From positions 1-8,552 of the forward strand of contig CASBQJ010000123.1 of NCBI GenBank assembly GCA_949127705.1: DNA of 8,552 bases, given 5' to 3'. The position numbers and the translations under genes are program-made. The notes beneath the pieces were generated by a model. That model ran no database searches. It saw nothing but the letters and a program-made list of their open reading frames with translations, and had not been told where the DNA came from. Source of the stretch: Synechococcales cyanobacterium PMM_0085 (GTDB lineage: Bacteria > Cyanobacteriota > Cyanobacteriia > Elainellales > Elainellaceae). Of the stretch, positions 1 to 5,188 are shown piece by piece (within the stretch, counting starts at the first letter, position 1; each line of letters begins with the position of its first letter).

Positions 1-10
1 CCGGAGCCCT

Positions 11-865
11 ATGATGTTGCAATCAAACCCTCAACTCCTTCCTCAACGGATGCCCCAGTCTACTGAAACCGCTGTTATGGTCATCGGCGGAGCCGAAGAT
101 AAAATTCACGGACGCGAAATTCTGCAAACTTTCTACAATCGCTCTGGAGCCGCAGATGCCCAGATCGCCATTATCCCCTGTGCTTCGCGTGAACCAGTCG
201 TCATTGGGGCTCGCTACCACGAAATTTTTGGCGAAATGGGAGCCAAAACCATCGAGATTCTCAATATTGAGGATCGAGAGCAAGGGCAAAACATTCAGTG
301 GCAAGCCTTTCTAGAAACCTGTACGGGTGTGTTTATGACGGGGGGCGACCAGCTGCGGCTGTATGCGCTGCTGGCCGATACACCTGTAATGGAAAAAGTG
401 CGGATTCGGGCACAGTTAGGGGAAATTACGCTGGCAGGCACCAGTGCCGGGGCGGCAGTCATGGGTCAGCATATGATTGCGGGCGGCGGCAGTGGCGAAT
501 CGCCCAACCGATCGCTGGTCGATCTAACGGCAGGTTTGAATATTATTCCTGAGGTCATTGTGGATCAGCATTTTCACAACCGTAACCGGATGGCGCGACT
601 GATGAGTGCGATCGCCGCCTATCCTGACAAACTAGGGCTTGGAATTGATGAAGATACCTGCGCCATGTTTGCGGCAAATGGGTCGTTTCAGGTGATTGGC
701 AAGGGCACCATTACGGTGATTGATCCCAGTCAAATCTCGTATACGAACCAGCCCGACGTGGAAAATACCGATCCACTCAGCATTCACAATCTGCGCGTGC
801 ATATTTTGAGTCCCGGCGATCGCTTTGATTTCTACAAGCGAGCTATCTTGCCGAAGGCGCGTTGA
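11..865 (+). CDS. cphB: Cyanophycinase (peptidase family S51)
   Basis: This cytoplasmic serine exopeptidase cleaves the storage polymer cyanophycin into beta-aspartyl-arginine dipeptides. The 284 residues show the S51 fold landmarks: VIGGAED near residues 24-30, GGDQ at 111-114, the nucleophile elbow GTSAGA at 143-148 (Ser145), DQHFHNRNR at 185-193 (His187) and GIDE at 211-214 (Glu214). From memory of the Synechocystis enzyme (271 aa; Ser132, His174, Glu201), every one of these sits at a constant offset of 13, as do the substrate-binding Gln, Asp and Arg positions, so the enzyme looks intact. The offset also means the ATG at position 50 (Met14) would give exactly the Synechocystis length. The ATG at 11 gives a 13-residue Gln/Pro-rich leader, and neither start has a clear ribosome binding site. 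cphA lies downstream on the same strand, but a terminator hairpin intervenes, so the two may be transcribed separately. Confidence 0.96.
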   Translation: MMLQSNPQLLPQRMPQSTETAVMVIGGAEDKIHGREILQTFYNRSGAADAQIAIIPCASREPVVIGARYHEIFGEMGAKTIEILNIEDREQGQNIQWQAFLETCTGVFMTGGDQLRLYALLADTPVMEKVRIRAQLGEITLAGTSAGAAVMGQHMIAGGGSGESPNRSLVDLTAGLNIIPEVIVDQHFHNRNRMARLMSAIAAYPDKLGLGIDEDTCAMFAANGSFQVIGKGTITVIDPSQISYTNQPDVENTDPLSIHNLRVHILSPGDRFDFYKRAILPKAR

Positions 866-891
866 AAAATATGCCTAGAAAATATGCCTAG
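866..891. repeat. Perfect 13-bp tandem duplication after cphB
   Basis: AAAATATGCCTAG occurs at 866-878 and again at 879-891 without a gap. The first copy begins immediately after the TGA of cphB. Two exact adjacent copies are best explained by replication slippage or a small duplication. No function is evident. Confidence 0.9.
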
Positions 892-956
892 GAAACTGTG
901 GCTGCGATCGTCCGGTCGGCAATTGTTTTGGCACAGAAATACTCACTGCACTTTTC

Positions 957-980
957 TTTAGATTGGTATTTAGATTGGCA
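957..980. repeat. 12-bp tandem duplication, one mismatch
   Basis: TTTAGATTGGTA at 957-968 is followed directly by TTTAGATTGGCA at 969-980. The units differ at one base, and the similarity continues two bases further (TT). It is the second short tandem duplication in the same spacer. Confidence 0.85.
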
Positions 981-1015
981 TTGATTCTATCCAAAAACTC
1001 TAAACTCCATAATTT

Positions 1016-1049
1016 AAACCTTGGGTTTACCTGCCCAAACCCAAGGTTT
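1016..1049 (+). terminator. Terminator hairpin downstream of cphB
   Basis: A perfect 13-bp stem, AAACCTTGGGTTT (1016-1028) with AAACCCAAGGTTT (1037-1049), encloses an 8-nt loop. The stem has A-rich and T-rich ends on both sides, so it could work in both directions, although the T-run after it is short (CCGTTT). It lies about 150 bases after the cphB stop and before the cphA leader, which suggests that cphB transcription ends here at least in part. Attenuation of read-through into cphA is an alternative. Confidence 0.65.
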
Positions 1050-1147
1050 CCGTTTAGCTTTAAAGCACGGCTCAGCCAATCTATGTGGTAAATAGTTAAA
1101 AATAAACTAATTCAACTTTTCTTCGTCGAAAGGCAAAAACAATTCCC

Positions 1148-1170
1148 AAACTGTTCCTGGCAAACAGTTT
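1148..1170. promoter_or_regulatory. Inverted repeat in the cphA leader
   Basis: AAACTGTT (1148-1155) and AACAGTTT (1163-1170) form a perfect 8-bp dyad around the 7-nt centre CCTGGCA. It ends 76 bases before the cphA start codon. It could be an operator for a dimeric regulator or an RNA hairpin in the leader; there is no T-run after it, so a terminator is unlikely. Which regulator might bind is not apparent. Confidence 0.45.
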
Positions 1171-1246
1171 ATGGTGATTATCAAGCTCGACACTAGATTA
1201 CTGTGCTTCTCCTGCCGCCGCACCCTAACGTGGAATTTCTACCGTT

Positions 1247-4003
1247 ATGAAGATCCTTAAAACTCAAACCCTGCGAGGTCCAAACTTTTGGAGTATTCGA
1301 TATCCAAAGTTGGTGATCATTCGGTTAGATTTAGAGGAGTTGGCAGAAAAGCCCTCTGACCAGATTCCAGGGTTTTATGAGGGGTTAGTCGAGCTGCTGC
1401 CTAGCCTGGTAGAACATTTTTGCTCGCCCGGTTGCCGGGGTGGTTTTCTCAGTCGCGTGCATGAAGGCACCATGATGGGTCACATTGCCGAGCATGTAGC
1501 ACTCGAACTGCAAACCCTAGCGGGCATATCCGTTGGGTTTGGCCGCACCCGCGAAACGTCTACTCCCGGTGTCTACCAGGTAGTGATTGAATATGACAAC
1601 GAACAGGCAGGGCGCTATGCGGCGCGGGCGGCTGTGCGGATCTGTCAGAGCCTTGCCGATACCGGGCATTATTCGGCAGAAGAACTCAAGAAAGATTTAG
1701 CCGACTTGCACGAGCTGGCGCTCGAAGCTGCCTTAGGTCCCAGCACCGAACATATTGTGCAAGCTGCCGAAGCGCGGGGCGTACCCTGGTTCCCGTTGAG
1801 CACTCGCTCCCTAATTCAGTTGGGCTATGGCGTGCACCAAAAGCGGATTCAGGCCAGCCTCAGCAGCGGCACCGGGATTTTGGGGGTAGAGCTGGCTAGC
1901 GATAAGGAGGGTACCAAGTGCCTGCTGGGCGATCTGGGTGTGCCGGTGCCGCTTGGCACCGTGATTTATTACCTAGATGAACTGGAGCAGGCGATCGCCG
2001 ATGTCGGGGGCTTCCCGATTGTGATTAAGCCCTTGGACGGCAACCACGGGCGCGGCATCACCATCAACATCAACTCGCTGGCCGTGGCAGAAGAAGCCTA
2101 CGAAACGGCACAAGACGAATCCAAGTCTAAATCGGTGATTGTAGAGCGGTTTTATGTGGGGCGCGACCACCGGATTTTGCTAGTGGGCGGCAAGCTGGCG
2201 GCTGTAGCAGAGCGCGTGCCTGCCAACGTGATTGGCGATGGCAAATCTACCGTGGCCGAACTCGTTGAAATCACCAATCGCGACCCCCGTCGAGGGGCTG
2301 GGCACGAGAACGTGCTAACCCAAATTGAGCTTGATCGCTCTGCATTTCAACTGCTAGAGCAGCAGGGCTACAGCATCGATAGCATTTTGCCGCCGGGTCA
2401 AGTGTGTTATCTCAAAGCCACTGCAAACCTGAGTACAGGCGGGATAGCGATCGATCGCACTGACGACATTCACCCCGAAAATGTCTGGATCGCTGAGCGG
2501 GTTGCCCGTATCATCGGGTTAGATATTGCCGGCATTGACATGGTTACCCTCGATATCTCCAAGCCCATGCGTGAGGTCGATGCCGTCATTGTGGAAGTGA
2601 ATGCGGCTCCCGGTCTACGGATGCACTTCTCGCCCAGCGAAGGCACAGCCCGGAATGTGGGTGAGGCCATTATCGACATGCTGTTCCCGTCGGGCAGTCC
2701 CAGTCGGGTACCGCTGATTGCAGTCACGGGAACCAATGGCAAAACGACGACCAACCGCCTGATTGCCCATATTTTTAAGCAAACAGGGCAGGTTGTGGGC
2801 TACACCACCACTGACGGCATTTATATTGGCGACTACATGGTCGAAAAGGGCGACACCACAGGTCCTCAGAGCGCCCAGGTAATTTTGCAAGATCCCACCG
2901 TTGAAGTGGCCGTCCTGGAAACGGCACGCGGAGGGCTGCTGCGCTCAGGATTGGGCTTTAGCCACTGCGACGTGGGCGTGGTATTGAACGTCGCCGCTGA
3001 CCACCTCGGGATTGGCGATATCGACACCGTAGAAGACCTGGCGCACCTGAAGAGTGTCGTCGTCGAAACGGCTAGCCCTAATGGCTATGCAGTGCTGAAT
3101 GCAGATGACCCACTCGTATCGGCAATGGCGCGGCGAGTCAAGGCGCAAATTGCCTACTTCTCAATGAACCCAGAGAACGAGATCGTGAAAACCCATACCC
3201 AACAGGGTGGGCTAGCCGCCGTCTACGAAAGTGGCTACATTTCGATTTTGAAGGGCGATTGGACGCTGCGGATTGAGCAGGCCGTGAATGTGCCGCTGAC
3301 GATGGGTGGACGCGCCCCGTTCATGATTGCCAACGCCCTAGCCGCTTGCCTAGCTGCCTTTGCTCAAGGGGTGCCGATTGAAGAAATTCGAGCCGGACTG
3401 GCCACCTTCCAAGCCTCGGCCAACCAAACTCCTGGGCGGATGAACCTGTTTAATCTAGGTGAGTTCCATGCGCTGGTAGATTATGCCCACAATCCCCATA
3501 GCTATGAGGCGCTGGGCGGGTTTGTGCGCAACTGGCAGGGCGAACGGATCGGCGTTGTGGGCGGGCCTGGCGATCGCCGCGATGAGGACTTCATCACATT
3601 AGGCAGGCTCTCTGCCGCCATCTTTGACCGGATTTATGTAAAAGAAGATGACGACACCAGAGGCCGCCCCAGAGGCAATGCCGCTGAGCTAATTGTTGAG
3701 GGCATCCGCCAAATTCAGCCTAATTTGAATTATGAGGTGTGCTTGAATGAAACCGAAGCGGTGAATACGGCCTTAGACCGAGCGCCAAAAGACTCGCTGG
3801 TGGTGATTTTACCCGAAACCGTGACCCGAGCGATCGCGCTAATCGATGCTCGGCGTCCGTTGCAAGAGGCGATCGCCCTCCAAACAACCACCCCTGCGGC
3901 CACCGCACCCAAACCCACCGCTGAACCTGCCGCAGAGACACCCCCATCGCAACCCACCGAAACGAGTTTGGAAGAATACGTCAACTCTCGCGGCTTGCTG
4001 TAA
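1247..4003 (+). CDS. cphA: Cyanophycin synthetase
   Basis: This enzyme extends cyanophycin without a ribosome: it adds Asp to the polymer backbone and then Arg to the Asp side chain, each step using ATP. The order is standard. An N-terminal domain (about 1-160) begins MKILKTQTLRGPNFWSIR, as in the family. An ATP-grasp domain (about 215-480) has KPLDGNHGRG at 261-270 and EVNAAPG at 450-456. A Mur-ligase-like domain (about 488-875) has the P-loop GTNGKTT at 495-501, ARGGLLRSG at 560-568, DYAHNP at 745-750 and DRRDE at 776-780. All look intact. At 918 residues it is longer than the usual 870-900 because of a Pro/Thr/Ala-rich tail from about 879 to 906, followed by the short end SLEEYVNSRGLL. An in-frame TAA 18 bases upstream fixes the start to this ATG; only a weak TGGA precedes it. 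Confidence 0.98.
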   Translation: MKILKTQTLRGPNFWSIRYPKLVIIRLDLEELAEKPSDQIPGFYEGLVELLPSLVEHFCSPGCRGGFLSRVHEGTMMGHIAEHVALELQTLAGISVGFGRTRETSTPGVYQVVIEYDNEQAGRYAARAAVRICQSLADTGHYSAEELKKDLADLHELALEAALGPSTEHIVQAAEARGVPWFPLSTRSLIQLGYGVHQKRIQASLSSGTGILGVELASDKEGTKCLLGDLGVPVPLGTVIYYLDELEQAIADVGGFPIVIKPLDGNHGRGITININSLAVAEEAYETAQDESKSKSVIVERFYVGRDHRILLVGGKLAAVAERVPANVIGDGKSTVAELVEITNRDPRRGAGHENVLTQIELDRSAFQLLEQQGYSIDSILPPGQVCYLKATANLSTGGIAIDRTDDIHPENVWIAERVARIIGLDIAGIDMVTLDISKPMREVDAVIVEVNAAPGLRMHFSPSEGTARNVGEAIIDMLFPSGSPSRVPLIAVTGTNGKTTTNRLIAHIFKQTGQVVGYTTTDGIYIGDYMVEKGDTTGPQSAQVILQDPTVEVAVLETARGGLLRSGLGFSHCDVGVVLNVAADHLGIGDIDTVEDLAHLKSVVVETASPNGYAVLNADDPLVSAMARRVKAQIAYFSMNPENEIVKTHTQQGGLAAVYESGYISILKGDWTLRIEQAVNVPLTMGGRAPFMIANALAACLAAFAQGVPIEEIRAGLATFQASANQTPGRMNLFNLGEFHALVDYAHNPHSYEALGGFVRNWQGERIGVVGGPGDRRDEDFITLGRLSAAIFDRIYVKEDDDTRGRPRGNAAELIVEGIRQIQPNLNYEVCLNETEAVNTALDRAPKDSLVVILPETVTRAIALIDARRPLQEAIALQTTTPAATAPKPTAEPAAETPPSQPTETSLEEYVNSRGLL

Positions 4004-4045
4004 CTCTGATGCTTTATGGCAGTTTTCAGATTAATGAAGTACATC

Positions 4046-4083
4046 ACAGGCTCTAAAACAAGGGGCTTAAGCCCCTTGCCTGT
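4046..4083 (+). terminator. Strong palindromic hairpin after cphA
   Basis: CAAGGGGCTTAAGCCCCTTG (4059-4078) is a perfect 20-base palindrome, giving a GC-rich stem of up to 8 bp with a 4-base turn. ACAGG (4046-4050) and CCTGT (4079-4083) can add an outer helix across an asymmetric 8-nt bulge. It lies 56 bases after the cphA stop codon. There is no long T-run, so it may stop transcription weakly or protect the 3' end. Confidence 0.6.
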
Positions 4084-4124
4084 ACTGCACCGACGTGAGA
4101 AAAGCTATAGAAACAGCCCAATAT

Positions 4125-4157
4125 AAAGCGGCAGCACCGATCTGGTACTGCCGCTTT
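4125..4157. terminator. Bidirectional terminator between cphA and tatA
   Basis: AAAGCGGCAG (4125-4134) pairs with CTGCCGCTTT (4148-4157). After one C/A mismatch, ACC pairs with GGT around the loop GATCT. On the minus strand the stem ends in CTTTATATT, a reasonable tail for tatA, whose stop codon is 33 bases away. On the plus strand it ends in CTTTG. A shared terminator is expected between convergent genes. Confidence 0.75.
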
Positions 4158-4189
4158 GCCGTATTGGATCAACATTTTGACGGCACTAC

Positions 4190-4372
4190 CTACCCATCAC
4201 GTTCTGAATCGTGATCGGTGGCCTCATCGTCTGCCTCTGCCATCCCTTCTTTAAATCCACGCAGCGATTTGCCCAAAGCACCCCCTAGCTCAGGAATCTT
4301 TTTGGGGCCAAAAATGAGAATCGCCACAATCGCAATAATAGTGACTTCGGGCCAGCCTAAACCGAACAGCAT
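4190..4372 (-). CDS. tatA: Sec-independent protein translocase subunit TatA
   Basis: TatA forms the pore-like oligomer of the twin-arginine system, which moves folded proteins across the cytoplasmic and thylakoid membranes. The 60 residues start with a short N-out hydrophobic helix (about residues 3-21, beginning LFGLGWPEV). The family hinge FGPKK (21-25) and an amphipathic helix (about 26-43, PELGGALGKSLRGFKEG) follow, then an acidic, polar tail. This is at the short end for TatA/E proteins; a TatB assignment is unlikely because the tail is so short. The start is well supported by AGGAG six bases upstream. The gene stands alone, facing cphA, and no tatB or tatC is in view. Confidence 0.93.
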   Translation of the reverse strand: MLFGLGWPEVTIIAIVAILIFGPKKIPELGGALGKSLRGFKEGMAEADDEATDHDSERDG

Positions 4373-4378
4373 GAAACA

Positions 4379-4383
4379 CTCCT
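4379..4383 (-). promoter_or_regulatory. Ribosome binding site of tatA
   Basis: The minus strand reads AGGAG, then six bases, then the ATG at 4372. It is one of the two clear Shine-Dalgarno sequences in the window and decides the tatA start. Confidence 0.8.
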
Positions 4384-4414
4384 ATGGCTAATCGTTCGCC
4401 CTCGTATCCCATGA

Positions 4415-4636
4415 TGGTACACCACTCTCGATCAACTCTTCACCGTTGATGAAAATCTGCTGCGCAACCTGGTCGAACGACTGCGGCAAGCAAGACATGA
4501 TGCGATCGCCTTGAGCGACCCCCATCAACCCTGAAATCAACGCTATTGGAAAAATGCCCTGACTGAAACCCCTGAAGCGATCGCCCAACCCTCTCGTTCA
4601 CTACCCTTTAACCCGACAGAAGCCAGCAGCACCTAG
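4415..4636 (+). pseudogene. Possible decayed coding remnant
   Basis: In one plus-strand frame the sequence reads in protein-like fashion: LDQLFTVDENLLRNLVERL and then RQARHDAIALSDPHQP, ending at a TGA at 4532. The same frame reopens as NQRYWKNALTETPEAIAQ and stops at the TAG at 4634. The first part looks like an amphipathic helix, and both HIP1 octamers here read as Ala-Ile-Ala, which is common in real cyanobacterial genes. No start codon is visible. The opposite strand has a competing frame at 4388-4588 (66 residues, TTG start, hydrophobic GIFPIALISGLMGVA) ending 15 bases before tatA. I recognise no family for either. This may be the end of a broken gene or chance. Confidence 0.25.
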
Positions 4637-4650
4637 CAGAATCTTGCACT

Positions 4651-4697
4651 GATGCTTTCTTTATAAATAAAACTGCATCTTCCCTACTCTATATAAG
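4651..4697 (+). promoter_or_regulatory. Putative promoter and operator of the small RNA
   Basis: TATAAG at 4692-4697 resembles a -10 box and would place the start of transcription near 4703-4705. No good -35 hexamer is seen. Upstream, GATGC (4651-4655) and GCATC (4675-4679) flank an inner dyad, TTTAT-AA-ATAAA (4660-4671), centred at almost the same base. A nested AT-rich dyad in this position suggests a regulator-controlled promoter. Confidence 0.35.
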
Positions 4698-4703
4698 AGC
4701 GAG

Positions 4704-4774
4704 AAAGTGCCGGATATGCCCCCGAGAGAGCGTCCGTAGAAACCCTGATCTTTTAATCAGAGCCACTTTTTTTT
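4704..4774 (+). ncRNA. Candidate small RNA, about 70 nt
   Basis: Predicted from signals alone. A -10-like TATAAG lies at 4692-4697, so the 5' end would fall near 4704. The 3' end is a run of eight Ts (4767-4774) behind a hairpin. The 5' AAAGTG (4704-4709) can pair with CACTTT (4764-4769), closing a multi-branched fold. Inside are a helix CGGA (4711-4714) with TCCG (4733-4736), whose large loop carries CCCCC (4719-4723), and the hairpin CTGAT/ATCAG (4745-4749, 4756-4760). A C-rich loop is the kind of exposed seed that trans-acting small RNAs use. I could not match it to Yfr1, 6S, tmRNA, SRP or RNase P RNA from memory. It could instead be a terminated leader or read-through fragment. Confidence 0.4.
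4745..4774 (+). terminator. Rho-independent terminator of the candidate small RNA
   Basis: A short stem CTGAT/ATCAG with a 6-nt loop is followed by AGCCAC and eight consecutive Ts. The stem is weak alone, but the outer pairing AAAGTG/CACTTT, which abuts the T-run, would strengthen it. It is the longest T-run in the window, and no protein gene in view needs a terminator here. Confidence 0.5.
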
Positions 4775-4790
4775 GCGTATTTTCACTGTT

Positions 4791-4931
4791 CTCCTAGAGA
4801 GCGTAAAGGAGGACTACTTAAAAGAAGTATCGAGTGCCAGCCCCAGAAGCTGATTTCCAATGTCAGCGGTGGAGCCAACCCAGAGCTAAGTGGAACCAAC
4901 GCGAGGCTAAAGTGGGTTAAGAGACTTAACC
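4791..4931 (+). other. Hairpin-rich block, possible structured RNA or leader
   Basis: Four small helices follow one another: CTCCT/AGGAG (4791-4795, 4807-4811), TACTT/AAGTA (4815-4819, 4825-4829), GCTGA/TCAGC (4849-4853, 4863-4867) and GGTTAAG-AGA-CTTAACC (4915-4931, perfect 7 bp). Each is short and could occur by chance, but the density is higher than in the other spacers. It may be part of a long phosphatase leader or a second RNA. I recognise no riboswitch class. Confidence 0.25.
4869..4910. repeat. 21-bp imperfect tandem repeat
   Basis: Two adjacent 21-base units (4869-4889 and 4890-4910) agree at 16 of 21 positions: GTGGA, one change, CCAAC, a variable centre, then CTAA. A third partial start (AGTGGG) follows. 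Read in frame, each unit is six codons plus TAA, and two of the differences are synonymous (GAG/GAA, ACC/ACG), which may be coincidence. Confidence 0.6.
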
Positions 4932-5075
4932 TCATTTGCTGCGATTCGGTTCACCTTAGTTCTATTAGTGAAACTACTGAGCTATGCTAGAGCCACATGG
5001 AGAGATTGAGAAGTTTTATTGCGATCGCCTCACCATTCGTTAGAATTTACCCCAATATGTGTTGGTGTTAACTGT

Positions 5076-5124
5076 CTAATGTAAAGCTAATGTAAAGTGA
5101 TTGATTCATAACGTGACTGATTCA
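5076..5124. repeat. Two adjacent short duplications upstream of the phosphatase gene
   Basis: CTAATGTAAAG is present at 5076-5086 and again at 5087-5097, a perfect 11-bp tandem. Next come TGATTGATTCA (5098-5108) and TGACTGATTCA (5114-5124), which differ at one base and are separated by TAACG. Iterated sites upstream of a start codon can be regulator-binding repeats, but slippage would explain the exact tandem equally well. Confidence 0.8.
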
Positions 5125-5149
5125 ATGTCACTGGCGGCTTTTCACAATT

Positions 5150-5169
5150 AGTTACTTCCAGTTACTTCC
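5150..5169. repeat. Perfect 10-bp tandem duplication
   Basis: AGTTACTTCC occurs at 5150-5159 and 5160-5169 without a gap, 19 bases before the annotated phosphatase start. It lies where the ribosome binding site would be sought, and none is seen. Confidence 0.9.
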
Positions 5170-5188
5170 GGTACCTACTGTTTGCCCG

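Larger units (their letters stand above)
866..1246. other. cphB-cphA intergenic region
   Basis: This 381-base spacer contains no credible open reading frame. It holds a 13-bp tandem duplication directly after the cphB stop, a 12-bp tandem duplication at 957-980, a strong hairpin at 1016-1049 and an 8-bp inverted repeat at 1148-1170. The stretch around 1080-1120 is AT-rich and is a likely place for the cphA promoter, but no clear -35/-10 pair is visible. I looked for the NtcA consensus GTA-N8-TAC, which could be expected at a nitrogen-storage locus, and did not find it. Confidence 0.7.
4384..5188. other. Long spacer without a convincing protein gene
   Basis: About 805 bases separate tatA from the divergently oriented phosphatase gene, far more than two promoters need. 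From left to right it contains a possible gene remnant (4415-4636), an AT-rich dyad with a -10-like box (4651-4697), a candidate small RNA with a T8 tail (4704-4774), a block of small hairpins including a 21-bp near-repeat (4791-4931), and perfect 11-bp and 10-bp tandem duplications (5076-5169). Open frames here are short and mostly lack ATG starts with ribosome binding sites. Confidence 0.7.

Noticed and set aside
866..1246. NtcA-binding site upstream of cphA
   Set aside because: No GTA-N8-TAC match could be found on reading the spacer.
3730..4047. Minus-strand open frame of 105 codons over the end of cphA
   Set aside because: It lies antisense to the conserved Mur-ligase end of CphA, its sequence is low in complexity and matches no family I know, and it is a shadow of the Pro/Thr/Ala-rich tail.
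4388..4588. 66-residue minus-strand frame upstream of tatA as a firm gene
   Set aside because: It needs a TTG start without a ribosome binding site, and the opposite strand has an equally protein-like frame. It is kept only as a finding.
4791..4931. Known riboswitch or housekeeping RNA (6S, tmRNA, RNase P, SRP, glutamine, c-di-AMP or cobalamin classes)
   Set aside because: None of the conserved core sequences I can recall is present.
4984..5043. 19-residue plus-strand frame MLEPHGEIEKFYCDRLTIR
   Set aside because: It has an ATG and reads plausibly, but it has no ribosome binding site and is too short to separate from chance.
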